Assembly (NCBI GenBank): GCA_030671915.1
Contig: DAOVHN010000081.1
Coordinates: forward strand, 1-8,205
Origin: Pseudomonadota bacterium
Lineage (GTDB): Bacteria; Pseudomonadota; Alphaproteobacteria; UBA8366; JADFVY01
Length of the DNA: 8,205 nt
Direction: 5' to 3'
The position numbers were made by a program, and so were the translations under genes. Below the pieces are notes generated by a model that made no database searches, was not told where the DNA came from, and saw only the letters and a program-made list of their open reading frames with translations. Below are positions 1 through 8,205 of the stretch, in pieces (the stretch's first letter is position 1; each line of letters opens with the position of its first letter).

Positions 1-189
1 ACCCAGGCCGAGCTTGCAGAGCAGGCCGGCATTGGCGACGTTTCCCTGATCGACGGGATCGAGCAAGGCAAGATCGCGCTGCCGCGTTTCATGCATGCGG
101 CCATTGCACGGGCCTTCAGCCTCGACCGCGCCGCGCTGGCCGATTATTGCGAAACCCGGTACGGCCGGGAAACCGCCAGGGAGGCCTGA
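1..189 (+). CDS. C-terminal end of a helix-turn-helix (XRE-like) protein, 5' truncated
   Basis: Frame 1 is open from the first base of the window to a TGA at 187-189, giving 62 residues; the start lies upstream of the window. The visible part begins TQAELAEQAGIGDVSLIDGI and continues through EQGKIALP and ARAFSLD. This matches the usual Cro/C1 (XRE) pattern: a Thr-Gln-x-x-Leu-Ala helix, a recognition helix, an E-x-G-K turn, and a final helix ending in a Leu/Phe-Ser-Leu-Asp motif. The role inferred is DNA binding and transcriptional regulation in the cytoplasm; target and ligand cannot be told. About 20 residues rich in Arg and Glu follow the HTH. The gene converges on the acyl-CoA dehydrogenase gene, so it is not in an operon with it. 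The family call rests on a partial domain, so confidence is moderate. Confidence 0.6.
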   Translation, partial: TQAELAEQAGIGDVSLIDGIEQGKIALPRFMHAAIARAFSLDRAALADYCETRYGRETAREA

Positions 190-200
190 GCGAGCCTTGG

Positions 201-229
201 TATTGCGGCCCTCCTCGGGGGCCGCGATA
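201..229 (+). terminator. Stem-loop after the HTH gene, possible terminator without a T-run
   Basis: The core is GCGGCCC (205-211) paired perfectly with GGGCCGC (219-225) around a 7-base loop. The stem extends outward by three A-T pairs and one G-T pair to 201-229, giving 11 pairs in all. It begins 11 bases after the TGA of the HTH gene, where a transcription terminator is expected. No run of T follows on either strand, so it may act as a Rho-dependent or RNA 3'-end protecting structure rather than a classic intrinsic terminator. Confidence 0.45.
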
Positions 230-280
230 ACTCAGTAAGGCATACCTTCCCGCTAACCTTTACCTACCGCAAACTCACCC

Positions 281-296
281 CGCGATCTCTATCGCG
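281..296. repeat. Perfect 6-bp inverted repeat CGCGAT-CTCT-ATCGCG
   Basis: CGCGAT at 281-286 and ATCGCG at 291-296 are exact reverse complements around a CTCT spacer. It lies in the convergent gap, with no gene start nearby, so an operator role is unlikely. It could be a small hairpin at a transcript end or chance in GC-rich DNA. Confidence 0.3.
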
Positions 297-347
297 CATA
301 CCCCGCACATACATCTTTGACGGGCCTGTTCTCTATCGAATCTATAC

Positions 348-380
348 AAAAAACCACCGGAACCGCCCCCCTGGGCGTGG
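348..380 (-). terminator. Possible terminator for the acyl-CoA dehydrogenase gene
   Basis: Read on the - strand, a stem CGCCC/GGGCG (377-373 with 368-364) closes an AGGG loop. CCA (380-378) can pair with TGG (356-354) across a bulge, and six T residues follow at 353-348. It lies about 90-120 bases past the stop codon of the - strand gene. The bulged stem makes the call weak, but the T-run directly after the closing pairs and the location support it. Confidence 0.35.
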
Positions 381-466
381 CGATCGCCGATTCAACCGTG
401 GCAAAGTACCTGTTTATACTCTTTTTCGGGGGGCGGCCGGGGTCGCGATGAGGTCCCGCGGCAGCC

Positions 467-2251
467 CTAAAACCGATCCTCGGCCAGGGCCATGATGGCG
501 CCCGACCCGGCTGAAATCGACGTCGCCAGACCGGACGCCTGCGGCAGGATCTGTTCCGCGTAAAACCGGGCCACCACCAGCTTGTCGGCCAGTATCGGGT
601 CGTCGCCGCCGGCCTCGATGGACTCCGTCGCACGCAAGGCCAAACGGGCCAGCATGGCGCCACCGGCAACGATTCCGAACAATCTCAGGTAAGGCGTAGC
701 ACCGGCCAGGGCGTCGACCTGGTTTCCCCCGGCCGCGTCCAGCAGCCAATGGGTGGCGTTGTCCAGCGCGTCCACTCCCGCCGCGAGATGCCTTCTTATC
801 ACGACGAGATCCTCTTCCGAGCGCTGGTTCAGCCCGTTGATCAGCGAATGCACCTCGTCGACATATTCCAACGCCCCCTCGCCCTTGTCGCGAAGCAATT
901 TCCGTCCTACCAGGTCCAGCGCCTGGACGCCGTTGGTGCCCTCATAGATCGGCGCGATGCGGGCGTCGCGGTAATGCTGCGCCGCGCCCGATTCCTCGAT
1001 ATAGCCCATGCCGCCATGCACCTGGACGCCCAGCGAGGCGACTTCTACCCCCATGTCGGTGCACCAGGCCTTTACCACCGGCGTCAGCAGCGCTACGCGC
1101 CGCGCCGCATAGGTCCGCCAGCTCTCTTCCTTGTGGCGGTTCGATATATCCAGCATGGCCGCCAGGTCGTAGGTGACGGCCCGCGTCGCCTCGGTCAGCG
1201 CGCGCATGGTCATCAGCATGCGGCGCACGTCCGGATGGCCGATGATGGCGCCGCCGCCGTTCCCGACGGTCTTTCCCTGCACCCGTTCGCGGGCGTAGGC
1301 GCGGGCCTGCTGGTAGGCCCGCTCGGCTATCGATACACCTTCCAGCCCGACGCTGATCCGTGCATTGTTCATCATCGTGAACATGTATTCCATGCCGCGG
1401 TTTTCCTCGCCGACCAGATAGCCCACGGCGCCCTCGTTGTCGCCGTAGGCCATGACGCAGGTCGGGCTGCCATGGATGCCGAGTTTTTCCTCCAGCGACA
1501 CACAGCGCAGGTCGTTGCGCCCGCCCGGCGAACCGTCGGGATTGACCATCACCTTCGGCACGATGAACAGCGAGATGCCCTTGACGCCCGCCGGCGCATC
1601 CGGCGTTCGGGCCAGCACCATATGAACCGTGTTGTCGGTAAGGTCGTGCTCGCCATAGGTGATGAAAATCTTCTGGCCGCGGATCAGGTAATGGTCGCCC
1701 GACTTTTCGGCCCTGGTTTTCAGGGCGCCGACATCAGACCCCGCGCCCGGCTCGGTAAGATTCATGGTCCCGGTCCATTCGCCCGAGATCAGCTTGGGCA
1801 GCCAGGCCGCCTTCTGCTCGTTCGACCCGTGGGCGCTCAACAGTTCGATTGCTCCCTGGGTCAGCAGCGGGCAGAGCGCCCAGGCCATGTTCGCCGACTG
1901 CCACATCTCCTGCAGGGCGATGCCGACAAGCCAGGGCAGGCCCTGACCGCCAAAATCCGAATCGAATGGCACGGCGTTCCATCCACCCTCGACGAAGGCG
2001 TCATAGGCTTCCTTCCAACCGTCCGGTGTACGCACGACGCCGTTTTCCAGTTTCGAGCCGCCGGCCAGATCGGCCGGATGATTGATCGGGGCCAACTTGT
2101 CACGCGCCAGTTTGCTGGCCTCTTCCAGGATCGCGTCCACCAGGTCTTCGGTAGCCTCTTCCATGCCCGGTAATGCATTCACCGATTTCAAAAGGCCAAG
2201 CCCATGTAACAGAAAACGCATGTCCGCGAGCGGCGCGTCATAGGATGTCAT
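467..2251 (-). CDS. Acyl-CoA dehydrogenase, long DmdC-like type (594 aa)
   Basis: This is a flavin-dependent dehydrogenase that introduces a trans-2 double bond into an acyl-CoA and passes electrons to electron-transferring flavoprotein. It is a cytoplasmic enzyme of fatty acid or related acyl-CoA breakdown. All expected blocks are present. An alpha-helical N-terminal part (about 1-160) includes the lead-in segment typical of the 590-600 residue subfamily. The middle-domain signature is MNLTEPGAGSDVGALKT (163-179). The C-terminal signature is QVHGGMGYIEE (410-420) followed by RDARIAPIYEGTNGVQ. In the family the Glu of YEGT is the catalytic base, here Glu437. An extra C-terminal domain (about 465-594) follows, as in DmdC-type members. 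The ATG at 2251 is preceded by AAGGGAG eight bases upstream. Substrate cannot be fixed from sequence: DmdC acts on methylmercaptopropionyl-CoA, but many members act on ordinary acyl chains. The gene stands alone, diverging from the kinase array. No defect is seen. Confidence 0.95.
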   Translation of the reverse strand: MTSYDAPLADMRFLLHGLGLLKSVNALPGMEEATEDLVDAILEEASKLARDKLAPINHPADLAGGSKLENGVVRTPDGWKEAYDAFVEGGWNAVPFDSDFGGQGLPWLVGIALQEMWQSANMAWALCPLLTQGAIELLSAHGSNEQKAAWLPKLISGEWTGTMNLTEPGAGSDVGALKTRAEKSGDHYLIRGQKIFITYGEHDLTDNTVHMVLARTPDAPAGVKGISLFIVPKVMVNPDGSPGGRNDLRCVSLEEKLGIHGSPTCVMAYGDNEGAVGYLVGEENRGMEYMFTMMNNARISVGLEGVSIAERAYQQARAYARERVQGKTVGNGGGAIIGHPDVRRMLMTMRALTEATRAVTYDLAAMLDISNRHKEESWRTYAARRVALLTPVVKAWCTDMGVEVASLGVQVHGGMGYIEESGAAQHYRDARIAPIYEGTNGVQALDLVGRKLLRDKGEGALEYVDEVHSLINGLNQRSEEDLVVIRRHLAAGVDALDNATHWLLDAAGGNQVDALAGATPYLRLFGIVAGGAMLARLALRATESIEAGGDDPILADKLVVARFYAEQILPQASGLATSISAGSGAIMALAEDRF

Positions 2252-2259
2252 TCTTCAGT

Positions 2260-2266
2260 CTCCCTT
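2260..2266 (-). promoter_or_regulatory. Ribosome binding site of the acyl-CoA dehydrogenase gene
   Basis: On the - strand the bases read AAGGGAG, with eight bases between this and the ATG at 2251-2249. It fixes the start: an upstream in-frame ATG at 2275 runs into TGA within seven codons. Confidence 0.7.
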
Positions 2267-2276
2267 GGTTGCCATG

Positions 2277-2305
2277 GTTATCGCGGACCGAGAGCGCGAC
2301 TTCAA
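2277..2305 (-). promoter_or_regulatory. Candidate sigma-70 type promoter of the acyl-CoA dehydrogenase gene
   Basis: On the - strand TTGAAG (2305-2300) and GATAAC (2282-2277) are separated by exactly 17 bases. Each matches four of six consensus positions. Transcription would begin near 2270, leaving a leader of about 19 bases that includes the ribosome binding site. Spacing and position are right, but the match is moderate. Confidence 0.42.
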
Positions 2306-2354
2306 CCCCATAGCGGCGGCGCCGAACGATCTTCGTCCGCATGATTTGGCCTCT

Positions 2355-2381
2355 TTGAAGGCGTGACTACTCCCGTATGCT
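2355..2381 (+). promoter_or_regulatory. Weak candidate promoter for the kinase array
   Basis: TTGAAG (2355-2360) and TATGCT (2376-2381) resemble -35 and -10 boxes, each with four of six matches, but the spacer is only 15 bases. It lies about 45 bases ahead of the chosen ATG of kinase A. It is the best + strand candidate in the divergent gap; no other operator or riboswitch-like structure is evident there. Confidence 0.22.
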
Positions 2382-2426
2382 GCTGTATCTTCTGCCTGAA
2401 CCCGAAAGTTGAGTCACAACGAAAAA

Positions 2427-4349
<1,923 letters not shown>

Positions 4350-4355
4350 TCGGAC

Positions 4356-5483
4356 ATGGCTTTCCCCAACATGCACGATGGCGAACCGTATCTTGCGGGT
4401 AGAGTCCGGCTGATTTATTCCGATGCGCCGGCTACGGTGGCGATAAACCTGTTAAACGCGGCGGTGCTGTCCTTCGTCATGCGCGGCGAATTACCGTCCT
4501 CGATATTGCTCGGATGGTTCGCGTTTATCGCCGGCGTGATGATATCGCGTGTTTTCCTGTATGCTTGGCACCGCCGTGCTGGTGGCTATGGTGAAGACGA
4601 AGCACGGGCGTGGCTGTTGCGCCTGACGGTCCTCACCACATTGACGGGCATCGGCTGGGGTGTTGGATGCCTGGTCGTGATGTTCGAGGCGCCGCCGCTG
4701 CATAAGGTATTCACTGCATTTGTCCTGGGGGGGATGGCCGCCGGTGGCTTGCCTTCGCTGGCACGCGTCTTCATGATCTATCTGCTGTTCGTTGTCCCGG
4801 TGCTGGGACCGGCGATAGTCTATTTTGCCCGGCAAGGCGGCGAAATCGGCTGGTCCATGGCGGTTATGGGTGCGGTGCTGCTCGGTTTCCTGCTGATGAC
4901 CGGCCGTCGGCAGGAAGGGGTCGTGCTCGAAGCCCTGCGTCTGGCGGGAGAAAACCGCGATCTTGTAGCGAACCTTACCGAAGAGACCGAAAAGGCGCTG
5001 GAGGCAAAGGTAACGGCGGAAAGTCTGAACGAAAATCTGCGGCGCGAAATCGACGATCGCGGGCGGATAGAAGAAAAACTGCGCGACCGGGAAAAAGCAC
5101 TGGCCAATGCCCAGCGCATCGCGCGCCTGGGCAGCTGGGAGTGGGATATCGTCACTGACAGGATTGTCTCGTCCGAGGAAAATAACCGCCTGTTCGGACG
5201 GGACATGAACGCCACGCCCTATGGTTATGACACGGTCCTGAAGATCGTTCACCCGGACGACCGCGAGCGCCTTGACGCGGTGATCAAGGAGGCCGTCGCC
5301 GAGTGCAAGCCCTATAGCTGCGACTACCGGATCATCCTGCCCGACGGTAGCGAAAAGGTGATCTTCGAACAGGCGGACACCGTCGGTGACGCCGAGGGCC
5401 GGGCGGTGCGCGTTACCGGCATCAACCTGGATATCACCGAAGGTTACGAGGCGGAACAGGAACGCCTGGCGGCGAAGGTTTAG
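4356..5483 (+). CDS. Sensor half of kinase B: six-helix membrane domain plus PAS, ends at the amber codon
   Basis: The encoded 375-residue product contains only the input part of a sensor kinase and by itself has no catalytic activity expected. VRLIYS at 17-22 precedes predicted membrane segments at about 24-43, 49-70, 88-110, 117-136, 139-158 and 164-183. A coiled coil rich in Glu, Lys and Arg covers about 185-250. The PAS_3-type domain covers about 252-363, with GSWEWDI (259-265), VHPDDR (298-303) and NLDITE (357-362). The product ends RLAAKV, in the linker helix leading to HisKA. The ATG at 4356 lies 6 bases after the kinase A stop, with weak GGGA at 4343-4346; an ATG at 4371 is the only close alternative. 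If made and stable, it could be a membrane PAS protein able to dimerise with the sister kinases through its coiled coil; that is inference. Confidence 0.7.
   Translation: MAFPNMHDGEPYLAGRVRLIYSDAPATVAINLLNAAVLSFVMRGELPSSILLGWFAFIAGVMISRVFLYAWHRRAGGYGEDEARAWLLRLTVLTTLTGIGWGVGCLVVMFEAPPLHKVFTAFVLGGMAAGGLPSLARVFMIYLLFVVPVLGPAIVYFARQGGEIGWSMAVMGAVLLGFLLMTGRRQEGVVLEALRLAGENRDLVANLTEETEKALEAKVTAESLNENLRREIDDRGRIEEKLRDREKALANAQRIARLGSWEWDIVTDRIVSSEENNRLFGRDMNATPYGYDTVLKIVHPDDRERLDAVIKEAVAECKPYSCDYRIILPDGSEKVIFEQADTVGDAEGRAVRVTGINLDITEGYEAEQERLAAKV
5481..5483 (+). other. In-frame amber stop inside kinase B
   Basis: The context is AAG GTT TAG GCC GAA, in the linker between PAS and HisKA. The same frame continues for 258 sense codons to a TGA at 6258-6260. 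Aligning the three kinases without gaps from the phospho-accepting histidine puts this codon opposite CAA (3588-3590) of kinase A and GCG (7514-7516) of kinase C. Confidence 0.9.
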
Positions 5484-5525
5484 GCCGAAGAGGCCAGTGC
5501 GGCGAAATCGCAGTTCCTGGCCAAT

Positions 5526-6260
5526 ATGAGCCACGAATTGCGAACCCCACTGAACGCCGTAATCGGTTACAGCGAGATTCTGAAGGAAGATGTCGAGGAA
5601 CGTGGCCAGCCCGACCTGGTGCCTGACCTGGAACGCATCAACATAGCGGGCCGGCACCTGCTGCAGTTGGTCAATGAAGTGCTCGATTTGGCGCGGATCG
5701 AGGCCGGGCGCACCGAGTTGCATTTGGAAGAGATCGATCTGGCGGCGCTGATAGTCGAGATCGCCGCGACGGTCCGCCCTCTGGTGGAGGCGAACGGCAA
5801 CCGGCTTGTCCTGGATGTTCCAGACGACCCGGGGGTCATGCGCACCGATGCGACCAAACTGAAGCAGATACTGTTCAATCTGTTGTCCAATGCCGCGAAA
5901 TTCACCGAACAAGGCGAAGTGCGCCTTGCCTTGTCGCGTTTCCAAGACGAAGAGCGCGCTGGCGGCAAGGAATGGGTACGGTTCGACGTCGCCGACAATG
6001 GCATCGGCATCGCGCGGGAAAGCCTGGACAGCGTGTTCGCGGCTTTTGAGCGGACCGAAGCCGGCCGGGATTTGAAGTATGGCGGTACCGGCCTGGGGCT
6101 GGCCATCTCCCGCCATTACAGCGAGATGATGGGCGGCGCCGTTTCGGTCGACAGCACACTCGGCGAGGGAAGCTGCTTTACCGTGCGCCTGCCGGCCCAG
6201 ACCGACGATTGCCGCCCGGCCAAGGTTGCGGGGACAGGAGATGGCTCCACAGAGCGATGA
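5526..6260 (+). CDS. Catalytic half of kinase B: HisKA and HATPase_c fragment after the amber codon
   Basis: From the first available in-frame ATG this reads 244 residues. The HisKA box MSHELRTPLN has His3. The second HisKA helix includes NEVLDLARIEAG (50-61). The N-box NLLSNAAKF lies at 118-126, G1 DNGIG at 157-161, an F-box-like VFAAF at 170-174, and G2 GGTGLGL at 186-192. All residues needed for ATP binding and phosphotransfer are present. However, translation from here would begin two residues before the phospho-accepting histidine. The start of the first dimerisation helix and all input domains would be lost. There is no GTG or TTG between the TAG and this ATG, and no Shine-Dalgarno sequence at a useful distance; AGAGG at 5489-5493 is over 30 bases away. 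Independent expression is doubtful; it is best seen as the 3' half of the interrupted gene. Confidence 0.5.
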   Translation: MSHELRTPLNAVIGYSEILKEDVEERGQPDLVPDLERINIAGRHLLQLVNEVLDLARIEAGRTELHLEEIDLAALIVEIAATVRPLVEANGNRLVLDVPDDPGVMRTDATKLKQILFNLLSNAAKFTEQGEVRLALSRFQDEERAGGKEWVRFDVADNGIGIARESLDSVFAAFERTEAGRDLKYGGTGLGLAISRHYSEMMGGAVSVDSTLGEGSCFTVRLPAQTDDCRPAKVAGTGDGSTER

Positions 6261-6334
6261 TGGCGTGCATGGGCCTTGAAATACTGTGATTGTTACCGTG
6301 CCAAACCCCGGACGATAAGGCGGAAAAACAGGGC

Positions 6335-6363
6335 TGGTCTGGAATCTGTCATCAACTTATACT
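6335..6363 (+). promoter_or_regulatory. Weak candidate promoter for kinase C
   Basis: TATACT (6358-6363) matches five of six -10 positions. Seventeen bases upstream lies TGGTCT (6335-6340), which matches only three of six -35 positions. Transcription would begin near 6370, about 50 bases before the ATG. The -10 is good and the -35 poor, so the site may need an activator or may be chance. Confidence 0.28.
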
Positions 6364-6421
6364 ACCGCATGGCCAAATCGGAGGCAGCTTATTCCGACAG
6401 AACGATGTGTTTCGCTGTATT

Positions 6422-8205
6422 ATGACCAGGGCAACTTTGCAGCCGGAAGAAAAAGACCGCAAGTACATCGGCGGAACTGACCAAGTCTTCGCGGAACAGG
6501 TGCGCCTGATCTATTCCGGCGTGTCCTACGCGACCCTCGTCACGCTGACGGTCGGCGCGATCCTGATTTACGCTCAACGCCATGCTGCGCCCCTTGCGAT
6601 GTTGACCGGCTGGTCGTCATACATGCTCACGGGGCTGCTGCTTCGCATCCTTCTGGTATGGCGGTTTCACGCGGCAAAGGCTCACGAACGGCGCCGGCCC
6701 GCTTTCTGGCTCCGCCTTTATCTGGTGATGGTTGTGTATCTCGGCGCCGGGTGGGGGGCGATCGGCCTTCTGTTCATGCCGCCGGAATCGCCGCCGCACC
6801 AGTTTCTCACCGCCTTTGTCCTGGGCGCCACGGCGGTCGGCAGCATGACGATCCTCGCCGTGGTCTACACCGCCTGTGCCGCCTTCATGGTATTGGCGCT
6901 TCTGCCGATCACCCTGAACGCCATCGTCATGGGTGGTGAATTCGGGCCACTGATTGCCGTGATGAGCGGCTTCCTGCTGGTCTTCGGCCTGCTGCTCAGC
7001 CGCCGCCAGCACGACGTGATCCTGCGTTCGCTGCGGCTGGGCTTCGACAATGCGGTGCTGGTGGAGGACCTGACCGCCGAAAAGCGGCGGGCGGAGCGCC
7101 TCAACGCCGACCTTCGACAACAGGAAGCCGTGCTGGCGCGCGCCCAGCACATCGCCGGCATCGGCAGCTGGGAATGGGACATCGTCGGGGACGAATTGCG
7201 CGGGTCCGAGGAAACCTACAATATTTTCGGCATCGACCCCGACGGGCCACCGATCACCTTCGGCCAGTTCATGGAACTGGTACATCCGGAGGATCGAGAT
7301 AACGTCACCGATGCCGCCCGGGCCTCCATCGAACAGGGCCAACCCTACAATATCGAACATCGCATCATACGGGCCGACGGGCAGGAGCGGGTTCTTCTGG
7401 AACAGGGCGAACTGACCTTCGACAAAGGCGGTAATCCGGTGGCGATGACCGGGGTGACCCACGACATCACCGACCGCTACCGGATGGAGGAGGACCTGCG
7501 CAATGTCAGCTTCGCGGCCGACGCGGCGAACCGGGCCAAGTCTCAGTTCCTGGCCAATATGAGCCACGAGTTGCGCACGCCCCTGAACGCGATCATCGGT
7601 TACAGCGAGCTGTTGCGCGAGGAGGCGGAGGAGCGCGGCGAAACTTCCGAAATGGCCGACCTCGACCGGATCGGCGTGGCGGGCCGGCATCTGCTGTCGC
7701 TGGTCAACGAGGTGCTGGACCTGTCGAAAGTGGAGGCCGGCAAGACCGAGCTTTGCGTCGACGAGTTCGACGTGAAGGCGTCGATTGAAGAGATCGTCGA
7801 CACGATAACGCCGCTGGTCGGCGCAAGGGGAAACCGTCTGGCGGTCGATTGTCCCGCCGACATTGGCATGATGCGGTCGGACCCGACAAAACTGCGCCAG
7901 GTGTTGCTGAACCTGCTGTCCAACGCCGCCAAATTCACCGAGGCGGGGGATATTCGCCTCGGCGTGTCGCGCCAGGGCAGCAATCTGGGGCCCGGCAATC
8001 CGGGCAACTTGGTCTTCACGGTGTCCGACACCGGCCACGGCATCGCCTCCGAGCAGATCGAGGCGGCCTTCACCGCCTTCGAGCAAACGGATTCCTCACG
8101 CGATGGCGCCCAGGGCGGCACCGGCCTCGGCCTGCCCTTGAGTCGCCATTTCTGCGCCATGATGGGCGGCACGATCGCGCTCGAAAGCGAGGTCGGCAAG
8201 GGCAG
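6422..8205 (+). CDS. Membrane-bound PAS sensor histidine kinase (kinase C), 3' truncated by the window
   Basis: The frame is open from the ATG at 6422 to the last base, giving 594 residues plus two bases. By comparison with kinases A and B only about 20-40 residues are missing. VRLIYS at 27-32 precedes membrane segments at about 33-51, 62-81, 96-119, 126-146, 148-170 and 174-193. A coiled coil follows at about 198-238. The PAS_3-type domain spans about 240-351, with GSWEWDI (248-254), VHPEDR (287-292) and THDITD. The H-box has His382 in MSHELRTPLN. The N-box is NLLSNAAKF with Asn501, G1 is DTGHG (536-540), and G2 is GGTGLGL (565-571). It is predicted to be an inner-membrane kinase with cytosolic PAS and catalytic domains; signal and partner regulator are unknown. 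The ATG lacks a clear ribosome binding site; GTG at 6407 is an alternative. The gap of 161 bases after kinase B suggests separate or partly separate expression. Confidence 0.9.
   Translation, partial: MTRATLQPEEKDRKYIGGTDQVFAEQVRLIYSGVSYATLVTLTVGAILIYAQRHAAPLAMLTGWSSYMLTGLLLRILLVWRFHAAKAHERRRPAFWLRLYLVMVVYLGAGWGAIGLLFMPPESPPHQFLTAFVLGATAVGSMTILAVVYTACAAFMVLALLPITLNAIVMGGEFGPLIAVMSGFLLVFGLLLSRRQHDVILRSLRLGFDNAVLVEDLTAEKRRAERLNADLRQQEAVLARAQHIAGIGSWEWDIVGDELRGSEETYNIFGIDPDGPPITFGQFMELVHPEDRDNVTDAARASIEQGQPYNIEHRIIRADGQERVLLEQGELTFDKGGNPVAMTGVTHDITDRYRMEEDLRNVSFAADAANRAKSQFLANMSHELRTPLNAIIGYSELLREEAEERGETSEMADLDRIGVAGRHLLSLVNEVLDLSKVEAGKTELCVDEFDVKASIEEIVDTITPLVGARGNRLAVDCPADIGMMRSDPTKLRQVLLNLLSNAAKFTEAGDIRLGVSRQGSNLGPGNPGNLVFTVSDTGHGIASEQIEAAFTAFEQTDSSRDGAQGGTGLGLPLSRHFCAMMGGTIALESEVGKG

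Larger units (their letters stand above)
4356..6260 (+). pseudogene. Kinase B: PAS sensor histidine kinase interrupted by an in-frame amber codon
   Basis: Read through the TAG at 5481-5483, this region gives a kinase of 634 positions with the same domain order and length as kinase A: membrane domain, coiled coil, PAS, HisKA, HATPase_c. The frame before and after the stop is the same, with no insertion or deletion. The stop falls at position 376, 17 residues before His393, where kinase A has Gln (codon CAA) and kinase C has Ala. A single change of CAG to TAG would explain it. The downstream part keeps every catalytic box, which suggests the interruption is very recent, is a sequence error, or is tolerated through suppression or splitting. 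I label it a pseudogene because no supported start restores the catalytic half with a complete first HisKA helix. Confidence 0.75.

Noticed and set aside
317..348. Promoter-like TTGACG followed by TATACA on the + strand
   Set aside because: The spacer is 20 bases and no + strand gene lies downstream before kinase A, about 2 kb away. The region is better explained as a convergent transcript-end gap.
379..388. Ten-base palindrome GGCGATCGCC
   Set aside because: It is a single short copy with no gene start beside it and no partner site in the window, so it is expected by chance in GC-rich DNA.
749..2173. Long + strand open frame of 474 codons opposite the acyl-CoA dehydrogenase gene
   Set aside because: It is antisense to a clearly recognisable enzyme with complete signatures. 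Its product is rich in His, Arg and Gly and has no recognisable motif. Such frames arise readily opposite GC-rich genes.
5481..5483. TAG read as pyrrolysine
   Set aside because: Pyrrolysine is known from methylamine methyltransferases and a few other proteins in organisms with pyl genes. Here the codon lies in a linker helix opposite Gln or Ala in the sister proteins, with no pyl genes visible.
4491..6116. Uninterrupted 541-codon - strand frame across kinase B, with similar antisense frames at 3018-4073 and 6617-8086
   Set aside because: All three occur in the same register opposite the three homologous kinases and have low-complexity His/Gln/Arg-rich products. This is what codon bias on the sense strand produces. 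It is not evidence that kinase B is misread.
7550..8205. Possible hybrid kinase with a receiver domain in the array
   Set aside because: Kinases A and B end right after HATPase_c, and kinase C is still in HATPase_c at the window edge. No receiver-domain motif is seen anywhere.

Overview
The window looks like a chromosomal segment from a GC-rich proteobacterium, most likely an alphaproteobacterium of the Rhodospirillales type. That assignment rests on strong G/C bias at third codon positions, the style of the acyl-CoA dehydrogenase, and membrane-PAS-histidine kinase proteins typical of that group. No phylogenetic search was possible. There are no RNA genes, insertion sequences, CRISPR arrays or phage genes that I can see.

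Layout. Bases 1-189 hold the C-terminal end of a small helix-turn-helix protein on the + strand. A convergent intergenic gap (190-466) carries a strong stem-loop just after that gene and a weaker terminator-like structure serving the opposite strand. Bases 467-2251 encode, on the - strand, a complete 594-residue acyl-CoA dehydrogenase of the long, DmdC-like type. It has a clear ribosome binding site and a plausible promoter. A short divergent gap (about 2252-2426) separates it from the rest of the window, which is a head-to-tail array of three paralogous sensor histidine kinases on the + strand. Kinase A (2427-4349) is intact. Kinase B (4356-6260) is interrupted by one in-frame amber codon at 5481-5483. 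Kinase C (6422 to the window end) is intact as far as it can be read.

All three kinases share one architecture: a short N-terminal tail, the motif VRLxYS, six membrane segments with short loops, a charged coiled coil, one PAS domain of the PAS_3 type, a HisKA domain with the phospho-accepting histidine, and a HATPase_c domain. None carries a receiver domain, and no response regulator is visible. They are therefore inferred to be membrane-embedded sensors that phosphorylate a regulator encoded elsewhere, or beyond 8205. A and B are separated by only 6 bases and are probably cotranscribed. C follows B after 161 bases and may have its own promoter.

The observation most worth checking is the amber codon in kinase B. 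It lies exactly where kinase A has a glutamine, 17 residues before the phospho-accepting histidine, and the reading frame on both sides is otherwise intact. It separates the membrane/PAS sensor half from the catalytic half. It could be a very recent nonsense mutation, a sequencing error, a suppressed stop, or a real split of sensor from kinase. The second point of interest is the array itself, with a conserved six-helix membrane domain to which I cannot give a family name.
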